Source of the DNA: Dysosmobacter welbionis
GTDB taxonomy: Bacteria; Bacillota; Clostridia; Oscillospirales; Oscillospiraceae
Length of the DNA: 64,000 bases
Direction: 5' to 3'
Assembly (NCBI RefSeq): GCF_005121165.3
Contig: NZ_CP034413.3
Location: 2,170,001 to 2,234,000 of the forward strand
In this document: piece by piece, positions 55,106 to 63,478 of the stretch
How the letters are laid out: each line of letters opens with the position of its first letter
Position numbering within the stretch: the stretch's first letter is position 1
The notes under the pieces: generated by a model
The model's database searches: none
What the model saw: only the letters and a program-made list of their open reading frames with translations
Told to the model about the DNA's origin: nothing
Program-made: the position numbers and the translations under genes

Positions 55106-56479
55106 ATGTTGGATTTGCAGCGGGGACAGAAGATCTCCATTCAAACCGTCTGCCGGACCTGGACCCTGGAGGTGGAGCTGCGGCATCAGGGGCCCCTGGC
55201 GGTCGACGTGTCCTGCTTTGGCCTGGACAGCGCAGGCCGCCTCTCCGACGAGCGGTATTTTCTTTTCTATAACCAGCGGCGCTCGCCGGAAGGGGCCATG
55301 GCCCTCTCTGAGGGAGCATCCGGCGGAACGGCCCGATTCCAGGTGGATCTGGCGGCCCTGCCGGACCATATCCAGCGGCTCTCCTTCACTGCCGCCATTG
55401 ACGGCGGCCGCACCCTGCGGGAGCTGGAACAGGGCAGCATCGGTCTGTGGGTCAGAGGGGAGGAGATGGCCCGGTATGCCTACGCGGGGAACGAGTTCTC
55501 CGGGGAGCGAGCCATCGTGGCCGGCGAGCTCTACCGGAAAAACGGGGACTGGAAGTTCAGCGCCGTGGGCCGGGGCTTCAACGGCGGCCTCCGGGCCCTG
55601 GTGGAGAGCTTCGGCGGCGTGGTGTCAGACCCGGTCCCGCCGCCTCCGCCGCCTGTCCGGACAGCTGTGTCTGCCCGGACAACCCGGCAGCCGGCCGCGC
55701 CCGCCGGCGGTCCGCCTCCTTCCGTGGGGGACATCCTGCGCTCCCTGCCGCCCCATGTCTGCACCCGCATGGAGGGGCTGGCCCGCCGCTGCCAAGGGGA
55801 CCTGGACTTCCTGGCGCCGTTGTACAAAGCCTCCTTTGCAGCACTGGCCCAGGTGCCCCGGGCAGCGGAGAGGGACCTTCAGACGGTCCTGTGCGCCGAT
55901 GCCTCCGGCTCCATGTTCGACCTGTACCGCGGGGGCCGGGTCCAGCAGATGTTCGACAAGTTCTTCGCCCTGTCCTCCACCCTGTCAGACAGCGGCGCCC
56001 TGGACTGCTGGGCCTTTGCTGCGAAGAGCCGCCAGCTGGAGCCGGTGACGCTGGATAACATCCGGGACTACACCTTCTCTCAGGCCGGCGGATACGAGCG
56101 GTGGATGAGCATGCTCAACTACCAGTACAACAACGAGCCGGAGGCCATGCGGGACATCATGATGATCTACGGCGGCCTGCGCAGGCCCATTCTGGTGCTG
56201 TTCCTGACGGATGGCCGGTTGCAGTCCGACTGGGAGATCGAGGAGATCCTCATCAAGACCTCCCGTTTCCCCGTGTTCTGGCAGTTCATCGGCCTCTATG
56301 GCGAAGAGTACGGCGTGCTGAATCACCTGGATGAGATCGACGGCCGCCACACCCAGAACGCCGCCTTTTTGAAGATGGAGGATTTCGACGATTTCATGGA
56401 CAGCGGCTTTTACCGGACCATTTTCGCAAACACGGCCGCTTGGCTGGAGGAGCTGGACCGGAAGCAGATGCTGCCGTAG
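55106..56479 (+). CDS. TerD domain fused to a von Willebrand A domain (TerF-like)
   Basis: The 457-aa protein has an N-terminal TerD domain (about residues 1-175; DVSCFGLDSAGRLSDERYFL, FYNQRRSPEG), a Pro-rich linker (PVPPPPPPV) and a C-terminal vWA domain (about 245-455) with the metal-ion site DASGSM and later LFLTDGR. The vWA part should bind a partner through a divalent cation. GAGGAG lies eight bases before the ATG. It follows the double-TerD gene by 21 bases. Together they may build a calcium-sensing protein scaffold in stress or phage defence; the exact role is unknown. Confidence 0.88.
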   Translation: MLDLQRGQKISIQTVCRTWTLEVELRHQGPLAVDVSCFGLDSAGRLSDERYFLFYNQRRSPEGAMALSEGASGGTARFQVDLAALPDHIQRLSFTAAIDGGRTLRELEQGSIGLWVRGEEMARYAYAGNEFSGERAIVAGELYRKNGDWKFSAVGRGFNGGLRALVESFGGVVSDPVPPPPPPVRTAVSARTTRQPAAPAGGPPPSVGDILRSLPPHVCTRMEGLARRCQGDLDFLAPLYKASFAALAQVPRAAERDLQTVLCADASGSMFDLYRGGRVQQMFDKFFALSSTLSDSGALDCWAFAAKSRQLEPVTLDNIRDYTFSQAGGYERWMSMLNYQYNNEPEAMRDIMMIYGGLRRPILVLFLTDGRLQSDWEIEEILIKTSRFPVFWQFIGLYGEEYGVLNHLDEIDGRHTQNAAFLKMEDFDDFMDSGFYRTIFANTAAWLEELDRKQMLP

Positions 56480-56778
56480 AGGAGATGCGCTGGGGCGGAT
56501 GCTATTTACGGGGCAGCAGGGGGCGGGAGCCGAGGCATGGGACTTTTTCGGGTGTCAAATGATGCGGAGACTGTGAAAAGCCCCTGGGATGGAACCCGGC
56601 GCATCAGGGATTTTGCCGCTGGGCATTGCGCACTCCAGCTGATGCGGCCCTGCGGGATACCCCTGGTTGCCCGGAGCGGCAGGCCGTGAGGCTGCGGGAT
56701 GGCTGTGCCTTCGGATGCGGCACGTCTCCATGCTTCTGTCAGGGGCCATCCCGGCGCTCTCGGGTTTGCGTTACCCCC
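56480..56778. other. Noncoding gap
   Basis: No gene and no strong terminator after the TerD-vWA gene were seen. Confidence 0.4.
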
Positions 56779-56807
56779 TTGCCCGGACAGGAAAAAGAAG
56801 GTATAAT
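56779..56807 (+). promoter_or_regulatory. Sigma-A promoter of the HPr-like gene
   Basis: TTGCCC (56779-56784), 17-base spacer, TATAAT (56802-56807), about 60 bases before the start. Confidence 0.75.
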
Positions 56808-56869
56808 CATTTTGTTCCATCACAGCGGGCGGACAGCCCGCGGCAAGGAGAAACTGAGGAGGTCTTCTT

Positions 56870-57127
56870 ATGCTGTGCACGAGAGAAGTCACGGTCCAGG
56901 TCCCTGACGGCCTGCACCATCAGACGGCGGCCCGGTTCATCCAGACTGCCAACCGCTTTACCAGCGTTGTCCGCGTCGTATACGGCGACAACAACGTCAA
57001 TGCCAAAAGCCTGCTGGGTGTGCTCTCCCTGTCCATCGGAGCGGGGACGCGGATCACGATCACCGCAGACGGAGCGGATGCCGGAGAGGCGCTGGATGCG
57101 CTGGAGCAGTGCCTTGCCGGGGCGTGA
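56870..57127 (+). CDS. HPr-like phosphocarrier protein
   Basis: The 85-aa protein has the HPr fold length. The active-site histidine is kept as His16 in GLHHQTAA, but the usual GLHARPA context is altered: Gln18 stands where Arg17 is normal and Thr19 where Pro18 is normal. The regulatory serine is kept (Ser47 in NAKSLLGVLSL). GAGGAGG lies seven bases before the ATG. It stands alone between its promoter and a strong terminator, with no PTS genes nearby, so it may serve catabolite control or a specialised PTS rather than being the main HPr. Confidence 0.85.
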   Translation: MLCTREVTVQVPDGLHHQTAARFIQTANRFTSVVRVVYGDNNVNAKSLLGVLSLSIGAGTRITITADGADAGEALDALEQCLAGA

Positions 57128-57157
57128 GCCTTTGGAGCAGACCTGATCTCCTGAATC

Positions 57158-57194
57158 AAAGAGGGGCCGCCGGCAAAGCCGGCGGCCCCTCTTT
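57158..57194. terminator. Bidirectional rho-independent terminator
   Basis: AAAGAGGGGCCGCCGGC and its perfect complement (17-bp arms) flank a 3-base loop, giving T runs on both strands. It separates the HPr-like gene from the convergent dehydrogenase gene. Confidence 0.92.
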
Positions 57195-57263
57195 ACAGAA
57201 ATGCGCGGGGACCGGACAGGCATCCGGTCCCCGCGCACTCTGAGATTGATCGTCTGACAAGCG

Positions 57264-58157
57264 TCAGTCTGCCGTCTCCTCCCGGCCGACCTTCACGCCC
57301 ATCTTGTCCTCGTAATACTTGACCAGTGCCGCCTGGTCCTCGTCGATGTGGCCGTTGTCGTTCATCCAGTCCATCACATGGAGGACCACATCTGTCAGCG
57401 GCGTGTCGATGTCCAGCTTGTGGGCATAGTGCTTGGCGTTCAGGATGTCCTTCCGGTGGACGGCGATCCGCGCGCCGGGGGTGTAGTCCCGCTTAATGAT
57501 CTTGGGCACCTTGTTGTCGTACATGGGACCGCCGGCAAAGCCGCCCCGGGTGGCCTCGAACGTGGTCTGCAGGTCGATGCCCGCCTTGGCCGCGAAGGCA
57601 TAGCCCTCCGCAATGGCCACCAGGATGGCGCCGCCGATCATGTTGTTCACCAGCTTGGTGACGCTGCCGCTGGCGGGGCCGCCGGTGTAAACGGGACTGC
57701 CCATGCACGCCAGGACCGGCTTTACCTTGTCAAAGGCCTCTTTGTCGCCGCCGGTCATAATGGCCAGCGTCCCGGCGATGGCCATGGGGTTGCCGCCGCT
57801 GACCGGGGAGTCCAGCAGGAACATCCCCGCGTCCTTGGCCTGCTGGTACAGCTCCAGAATGATGTCCGGTGCGGTGGAGCTCAGGTCCACAATCACATTG
57901 CCGGGCTTACCGTACTGGATGGCCTGCTCCACGCTGTTGCGGATGATGGGATGGGTGGGCAGGATCTGGAGGATCACGTCGCAGGCCTTGTAGATTTCTG
58001 CCGGGTCACTGACGGGGATGCCGCCTGCCTCCCGGAAGGCGTCCATCTGCTGCTGGACCACATCGTAGCCCAGCACGGGCAGCCCGCACTTCTGCACCAC
58101 GTTTTTCGCCATAGGCAGTCCCATGACGCCCATTCCCAAAAATCCGATTTTTTGCAT
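57264..58157 (-). CDS. GarR/3-hydroxyisobutyrate dehydrogenase family reductase
   Basis: The 297-aa enzyme has an NAD(P)-binding fold starting IGFLGMGVMGLPMAKN, the substrate motif DSPVSGGNPMAIAGTLAIMT and the catalytic Lys in TKLVNNMIGG (near residue 171). Family members reduce tartronate semialdehyde to glycerate or oxidise beta-hydroxyacids. ATG 58157 follows AAAGGAAG. It is the last gene after a TRAP transporter, so its substrate is probably the imported organic acid or a product of it; which one cannot be told from sequence. Confidence 0.88.
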   Translation of the reverse strand: MQKIGFLGMGVMGLPMAKNVVQKCGLPVLGYDVVQQQMDAFREAGGIPVSDPAEIYKACDVILQILPTHPIIRNSVEQAIQYGKPGNVIVDLSSTAPDIILELYQQAKDAGMFLLDSPVSGGNPMAIAGTLAIMTGGDKEAFDKVKPVLACMGSPVYTGGPASGSVTKLVNNMIGGAILVAIAEGYAFAAKAGIDLQTTFEATRGGFAGGPMYDNKVPKIIKRDYTPGARIAVHRKDILNAKHYAHKLDIDTPLTDVVLHVMDWMNDNGHIDEDQAALVKYYEDKMGVKVGREETAD

Positions 58158-58181
58158 ATCCAAGACTTCCTTTCTTCGCAA

Positions 58182-59459
58182 TCAGCCCGCCATGATGCTG
58201 GGAAGCAAGGTGGTGAGGGGCGAGACATAGGTGATGAGGAACAACACGATAATGGAGATCAGCAGCATGGGCATCATGGCCTTCAGGGAGTGAGACAGCC
58301 GGGTTTCGCCGGTCTGGTTGCACAGCAGCAGACACAGGCCCACCGGCGGCGTCACCAGACCGATGCAGAGGTTGAAGCTCATGACGATGCCGAACTGCAG
58401 CAGATCGATGCCGAAGGCATTCAACAGCGGCAGCAGGATCGGGGTCATCATCACCACAGCCGCATTGGCCTCCATCAGCATACCGATGATCAGGAACAGA
58501 ATGTTCAGCAGCAGCAGAATGACGACGGGGCTGTTTGTGATGGAGCTGAAGAAGGAGACCAGCTGCTGGGGCAGGCCGGAGGTGGTGATTACATAGCTGG
58601 AGGCGGAGGACAGGCCCACCATCACCATGATGGTGGCGGTGGAAACTGCGCCCTCCACAAACACCTGGGGCAGCTCCTTGAAGCTCATGTCCTTGTATAC
58701 GAAGAGGCTGATGATCAGGCTGTACACCACTGCCACGGCAGAGGCCTCGGTGGGGGTGAAGATGCCGCCGAAGATGCCGCCCAGGATGATGATGGGCATC
58801 AGCAGCGCCCAGATGCCCTTGCGCACGGAGGAGCCGATCTTCCTCAGGTTGGGCTTCTCATGGGCCGGCAGATTGTGCTTGTGGCCGTAATACAGGCCGT
58901 AGGCAATCAGAGCCACCGCCAGAATGATGCCCGGCAACACGGAGCCCAGGAACAGCTCCGCCACGGACACATTGGTGATGCTGGCGTACACGATCAGCAC
59001 AATGGAGGGCGGAATGATGGGACCCAGGATGGAGGAGATGGACGCTACGCCCACGGCGAAGGGGGCGGGATAGCCCTCCCGCTTCATGGCGGGGATGGTG
59101 ATGCCGCCGATGGCGGAGGCGGTGGCCACGCCGGAGCCGGAGATAGCGCCGAACAGGGCGGAGGCCAGAATGGTCACCAGGGACAGGCTGCCCTTGATGT
59201 GTCCTATAATGGCATTACAAATGTCAATCAGTTTTCCTGTAATACTGCGGGACATGATATTGCCCGCCAGAATGAAGAAGGGGATGGCCAGCAGGGCGCT
59301 GCCGTTCATGCCCGCGAACATTCTCTGAGGCAGCACAATCAGGGGCAGGTCCGCCAGGTTCAGGGCCGCCAGGGCGCCGATGCCCAGGGCGATGTAGATG
59401 GGGAATCCCAGGAGGGCGAGACCCAGCAGCAGAATGATGATTAACAGGCCGGCGTTCAT
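58182..59459 (-). CDS. TRAP transporter large permease (DctM type)
   Basis: The 425-aa membrane protein has about twelve helices and typical DctM runs (IALGIGALAALNLADLPLIV; FFILAGNIMSRSITGKLIDI; SGSGVATASAIGGITIPAMK; GLVTPPVGLCLL). It overlaps the small-subunit stop by four bases. It uses a sodium gradient to import organic acids delivered by the DctP-type binding protein. Confidence 0.94.
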   Translation of the reverse strand: MNAGLLIIILLLGLALLGFPIYIALGIGALAALNLADLPLIVLPQRMFAGMNGSALLAIPFFILAGNIMSRSITGKLIDICNAIIGHIKGSLSLVTILASALFGAISGSGVATASAIGGITIPAMKREGYPAPFAVGVASISSILGPIIPPSIVLIVYASITNVSVAELFLGSVLPGIILAVALIAYGLYYGHKHNLPAHEKPNLRKIGSSVRKGIWALLMPIIILGGIFGGIFTPTEASAVAVVYSLIISLFVYKDMSFKELPQVFVEGAVSTATIMVMVGLSSASSYVITTSGLPQQLVSFFSSITNSPVVILLLLNILFLIIGMLMEANAAVVMMTPILLPLLNAFGIDLLQFGIVMSFNLCIGLVTPPVGLCLLLCNQTGETRLSHSLKAMMPMLLISIIVLFLITYVSPLTTLLPSIMAG

Positions 59460-59959
59460 ACCTGGGCCTCCTTTCCGGCCCCGCGCAGGGCAGAGATGTT
59501 CTTGAAGAGGACCTCAATGGAAGTCAGGAGCATCAGCACGATGCCGACGGGCATACAGGAATAGGGGATGGACATGGGGATCCCAAGCCCCGCAGACATG
59601 GTGCGGGCGCCGGTCTGCACCAGGGTGATGGAGTAGGACAGCAGGAATACCATGAACACCATGCCGGCCAGAGTGGCGATGATGGTGAGGATGGTCCGCA
59701 CCTTCGGCTTCATCAGATTGATGAGAATGTCGATCTGCAGATGGCTGTTGCGGCGGATGGCAATGGCTGCACCGATCATCACGTCGTAAATGAACAGATA
59801 CCGGGCCAGCTCCTCGCTCCAGGAGTTGGCGTGGGCAAAGATGTACCGCATGATGACCTGGTAGGCGATGATGATGACCATAATCCCTACGGTGACAGCC
59901 AGGATCGCTTTCTCGACCTTCTCCAGGACATCTAGGAATTTGGAATATCCTCTCAGCAT
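59456..59959 (-). CDS. TRAP transporter small permease (DctQ type)
   Basis: The 167-aa protein has four helices with the conserved IMRYIFAHANSWSEELARYL segment near residue 40. ATG 59959 follows GAGGTG; the longer upstream frame enters the binding-protein gene. Neighbours are DctP upstream and DctM downstream. Confidence 0.92.
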   Translation of the reverse strand: MLRGYSKFLDVLEKVEKAILAVTVGIMVIIIAYQVIMRYIFAHANSWSEELARYLFIYDVMIGAAIAIRRNSHLQIDILINLMKPKVRTILTIIATLAGMVFMVFLLSYSITLVQTGARTMSAGLGIPMSIPYSCMPVGIVLMLLTSIEVLFKNISALRGAGKEAQV

Positions 59960-59993
59960 GTTTGACACCTCGCTATGTCCTTCGTGGCGGTTG

Positions 59994-61010
59994 TCAGGCA
60001 TTGGGAGCCAGTGCACGGATCTGGTTGCACCAGTCGGCCAGATCGGGGAAGTTGGCCTCCGCATAGCCGCTGAAATGCTCGGTAAAGGCGGCGTTGTCCA
60101 CATCCACAAAGGTGACGCCTTCCGCGGTCAGCTCTTCCTTGGCGGCATCCTCCCGCTCCAGCACCTCCTGACCGATCTGCTCGCCGGCATAGACGGCAGC
60201 CTCCTCCAGCGCGGACTGGATGTCCTCCGGCAGGGATTCAAAGTACGCCTTATCCATGATAATGGTGTTGGCGCTGTATACATGGTTGGTCAGAATCCAG
60301 TAGGGGCAGACCTCCTGGAAGGAATAGCTCTGGGAGTCCAGGATGGAGTTCTCCTGCCCATCCACGGTGCCCTGCTGCAAAGCCGTGTAGGTCTCGCCCA
60401 TAGCCAGGGGAGTCGGGGCGGAGCCCATCCACTCCCAAACCTTGATGTAGCCCTCCAGATTGGGGCTGCGGAGCTTGAAGCCGGCGAAGTCCTCCACGGT
60501 CTTCATCTCCTTGGTGGCGGTCACGATCCGGGCACCACGGTAACCGGCGCCCATCAGCTTGAAGCCGGAGTCATTGCCCACGGTGTCTAGAATCTCCTGG
60601 CCCAGCTCGCCGCCCCAGACCGCCTGGAAGTGGTCGTAACCGTTGTAGATGTACGGCATGATGTCGATATTTGCCAGATTTGTGAAGGGAGCCAGTGTGC
60701 CCACGGACTCGCAGGTGATGTCCGCTACGCCGGCAGCCATGCCCTCCAGCACCTCAGTGGTGGAACCCAGGCTGTTGCCGCCGTAGAATTCAATGGAGAC
60801 GCGGCCGGATGTGAGCTCCTCTACCTTCTCCTTGAAGAACGTGGCCATATCATAGCCCAGCTCGCCGGGGGCACTGCCGTTCAGCGCCATGCGCCAGGTG
60901 TATTCCGCGCCGGTGCCGTCTCCGCCGGAATCACCGCCTCCACCGCCGCAGCCTGTCAGCAGGGTAAACATCATCACAAGTGCCAATACCATTGCCAACG
61001 TCTTTTTCAC
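59994..61010 (-). CDS. TRAP transporter solute-binding lipoprotein (DctP type)
   Basis: The 338-aa lipoprotein starts at GTG 61010 after AAAAGGAG, with lipobox LLTGC (Cys near residue 20) and a Gly-rich linker. The DctP fold shows ELTSGRVSIEFYGGNSLGST, the carboxylate-binding Arg region GYRGARIVTATKEMKT, FAGFKLRSPN and QGTVDGQENS. It captures an organic acid outside the membrane. First gene of the operon, behind a promoter and a palindromic operator shared with the divergent GntR gene. Confidence 0.93.
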   Translation of the reverse strand: MKKTLAMVLALVMMFTLLTGCGGGGGDSGGDGTGAEYTWRMALNGSAPGELGYDMATFFKEKVEELTSGRVSIEFYGGNSLGSTTEVLEGMAAGVADITCESVGTLAPFTNLANIDIMPYIYNGYDHFQAVWGGELGQEILDTVGNDSGFKLMGAGYRGARIVTATKEMKTVEDFAGFKLRSPNLEGYIKVWEWMGSAPTPLAMGETYTALQQGTVDGQENSILDSQSYSFQEVCPYWILTNHVYSANTIIMDKAYFESLPEDIQSALEEAAVYAGEQIGQEVLEREDAAKEELTAEGVTFVDVDNAAFTEHFSGYAEANFPDLADWCNQIRALAPNA

Positions 61011-61151
61011 ATCAAACACTCCTTTTTCTTTTATCCTGTCGATTCTCTGCGAAGGGTCGCTTGCTGCCGGGACATGACAGTTGTGCCGCCGGCCTGACAA
61101 CAAAATATGTTGCCTTATAAATGATTTTACCATTTATATTTCTTGCTTTAT

Positions 61152-61180
61152 TTTATAGCACTTTACCCAATGCTCGTCAA
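61152..61180 (-). promoter_or_regulatory. Sigma-A promoter of the TRAP operon
   Basis: On the minus strand TTGACG (61180-61175), 17-base spacer, TATAAA (61157-61152). Confidence 0.8.
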
Positions 61181-61198
61181 GCGTTATTAAAATAACGA
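61173..61198. promoter_or_regulatory. Probable GntR operator
   Basis: CGTTATT-AA-AATAACG (61182-61197) is a perfect 7-bp inverted repeat directly upstream of the TRAP -35 box. An outer GCTCGT / ACGAGC pair extends the symmetry unevenly. It is placed for control of both the TRAP operon and gntR. Confidence 0.65.
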
Positions 61199-61339
61199 GC
61201 TATTTTGCACAATTTTTAACAATGTCGCGTGCGGATATGTCTCGCCACTCCTGCAGGCATCCTACGGACTCTCCCTTGATTCCGGCTTTCGAGTATGATA
61301 TACTTTTCACAAAAAGCAGGAAGGGTAAGGAGAACCATG

Positions 61340-62068
61340 ATGGAGCAGCCTTCTTCCAAAGCCCTCTTCACGCCTGCCAAGACCCAGCGGGCGTCCGAGG
61401 CTATTTACAATCAGATCTACCCCAAGATCATTTCCGGGGAACTGCGTCCGGGGGACCGGCTCCCGCCGGAGCGGGAGCTGGCGGAGATGTTCCAGCGCAG
61501 CCGCCCTGTGGTGCGGGAAGCGCTGCGGATGCTCCAGCAGGAGGGACTGATCGAAACCGCCGTGGGCAGCTCCGGCGGCGCGGTGATCCGGGGCGTCTCC
61601 CTGAAATCCGTGGAAGAGCCCCTGAAAAACCTGGTGGCCATGGGGGCCATCAATCTGGATGAGCTGCTGGAGTATCGGCATATCAACGACCGCAGCTGCG
61701 CCCGTCTGGCTGCCATCCACCACACGGAGGAGGATGCTGAGGCGCTCCGGCAGACCCTGGAGGGCGCGAAGGCCAACCTGGACAGCCTCTTCAGCTTCCA
61801 GGAGTATGATGTGGCGTTCCACAGCGCTTTGGCCAAGGCCAGCCACAACACGCTGGCCTCTCTGATTAATGACGTGATTGTCCGCCTCAACACGGATGTG
61901 TTTGTGGAGACGATTCGGGATTACACACCGGAGCAGCTGCGGGAGATCAATTTGCGGATCTACAACACCCATTACGCCATCATGGAAGCCGTCCTCGCCC
62001 ATGACCCCGACGGGGCGGACCGCGCCGTGGCGGCCATGGTCCGGCTGTTTCAGGATACGGTCCATTGA
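61340..62068 (+). CDS. GntR family regulator, FadR subfamily
   Basis: The 242-aa regulator has a winged helix (AIYNQIYPKIISGELRPGDR, LPPERELAEMFQRSRPVVRE, about residues 20-75) and an all-helical FCD ligand domain with metal-binding residues (Asp in EYDVAFHSALAKASHN and later His in THYAIMEAV). The second of two adjacent ATG codons (61340) is best spaced from AAGGAG; 61337 is the alternative. It is divergent from the TRAP operon and probably represses it until the acid is present. Confidence 0.9.
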   Translation: MEQPSSKALFTPAKTQRASEAIYNQIYPKIISGELRPGDRLPPERELAEMFQRSRPVVREALRMLQQEGLIETAVGSSGGAVIRGVSLKSVEEPLKNLVAMGAINLDELLEYRHINDRSCARLAAIHHTEEDAEALRQTLEGAKANLDSLFSFQEYDVAFHSALAKASHNTLASLINDVIVRLNTDVFVETIRDYTPEQLREINLRIYNTHYAIMEAVLAHDPDGADRAVAAMVRLFQDTVH

Positions 62069-62209
62069 ACAGGCACGGAGCTTCACAAGTACGGCAGCGC
62101 ACCGCGAAAAGAAACGCTCGCCGCTGCGCATGAGGGGGCGCATTCGGATCCTGCTGCCTGGGAAGGGCAGGGAAATACCGTTCACAAATTTCTGCGATGC
62201 AGCTGCGTC

Positions 62210-62250
62210 GCAAAAAAGCTGGCTGCCCGTCGGGCAGCCAGCTTTTTTGC
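62210..62250. terminator. Bidirectional rho-independent terminator
   Basis: GCAAAAAAGCTGGCTGCCC pairs with GGGCAGCCAGCTTTTTTGC around a short loop. It separates the convergent gntR and lysR genes. Confidence 0.92.
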
Positions 62251-62279
62251 CATGATGTTTTGGAAAGGAGTTCCCGCGG

Positions 62280-63181
62280 TTAGGTGCCGCCCCGCAGGGT
62301 GTTCTCCTGGATGAAGCGGATCAGCTCCCACCCCAGCTTGGGCAGATAGCGCCCCTTTTTGAGAAAGAACCCCACGTCGAACACCACCGGCTCCTCGAAG
62401 GGGCGGATCGCCAGCCCTTCGCAGCCCAGGGCCTGCTGGCCCTGGGCCACGCTGATGATGCCCACGTACCGGCAGGAGCGGACCAGATTCGCCATGCACA
62501 GCACCTGGTCATAGTTGAAGAGAATGTCCGGGATCACCTGATGGCGCTCAAACTCCCGGCTCATCAACTCCTTCACCTTGGATTGGGCGTCCATCATAAT
62601 GAGCTTCTCCTCCCCCAGCCGCGCCAGGGGATCCGGTCCAGCCGCGCCAGGGGATGGTCCGGATGCAGCACCGCGTGGATCTCCATAGTGCCCATAGGAA
62701 TGATCTCCAGCTCCTCCGCCTCCGGCGCTGTGGGGAAGGCGTTATAAGCCAGGTCCAGCATTTCACCCGTCACCATCTCCACGTGCTTGTTCATGGAGCC
62801 CTCGTTCAGGTAGATCTGCGCCTTGGGGTGCTCCCGCAGAAAGGTGGAGAAGATCATGGGCACGATGGGATTCGTCAGCACGTGGGAGATTCCCAGCCGC
62901 AGGCGCTGTTCCGCCGTGCCGGCCAGATCCCGCATGGCATTTTCCGCCGCTTCACAGGTGCTGAGGATGCGCCGCGCCCAGATCATAAACTGCTCGCCCT
63001 CGTATGTAAAGGTAACGCCCTTGGAGCTGCGGACCACCAGCCGCACCCCCAGCTCCTCCTCCAGCGCCTGGACGGCGGAGGAGATGGCCGGCTGGGACAC
63101 GTAGAGCGCCTCGCTGGCCTGGGTGAAATTCTTATACTGGTAGACCGCGTCCAGATATTGCAGCCGCTTCAGATTCAGCAT
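62280..63181 (-). CDS. LysR family regulator (frame broken by single-base loss)
   Basis: The printed frame stops at 62594. Adding one base to the G-run 62627-62630 (C-run on the coding strand) gives a 300-aa LysR protein of normal length. It has an N-terminal helix-turn-helix (LKRLQYLDAVYQYKNFTQAS, EALYVSQPAISSAVQALEEE) and a two-lobe effector domain whose second lobe lies beyond the break (KVKELMSREFERHQVIPDIL; FEEPVVFDVGFFLKKGRYL). The break lies in a near-duplicated 18-base stretch (62619-62636 and 62642-62659). It is divergent from the GntP-family permease, its probable target. Confidence 0.87.
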
Positions 63182-63285
63182 CCGGCAGACCTCCCATCCC
63201 TCCGGCGGCGCACCGCCGCGCTTTTCTTTAAGAATAAAGGAGTTTTATTGAAAAATCAAGATTTTCTTTATGCCAAAAGTGCGAA

Positions 63286-63314
63286 TTGACATTTTTTTGA
63301 CTAGCTGTTTATAA
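63286..63314 (+). promoter_or_regulatory. Sigma-A promoter of the GntP-family gene
   Basis: TTGACA (63286-63291), 17-base spacer, TTATAA (63309-63314). The leader would be about 160 bases. Confidence 0.7.
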
Positions 63315-63353
63315 GTTTTTGTTATTCCTGCATAAAAACATGGTATTTCACTA

Positions 63354-63379
63354 TTGAATTGCCAGTTGCTAAAATTCAA
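63354..63379 (+). promoter_or_regulatory. Inverted repeat in the leader of the GntP-family gene
   Basis: TTGAATT (63354-63360) and AATTCAA (63373-63379), perfect 7-bp arms with a 12-base spacer. Possibly a LysR or other regulator site. Confidence 0.45.
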
Positions 63380-63478
63380 ATTGGAAGACATATTGGGGGG
63401 CGCGGGAAAGGAGGGTACACGGCAACGGGCGCCGCTTTCATCAAATCTGACAGAGAAGGACGGGAGGATATAGACAAC

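Noticed and set aside
57348-59444. A 698-codon open frame on the plus strand, rich in His, Gln, Gly and Asp
   Set aside because: It is antisense to the TRAP permease and GarR-like genes, and its composition is that of a shadow frame in GC-rich DNA.
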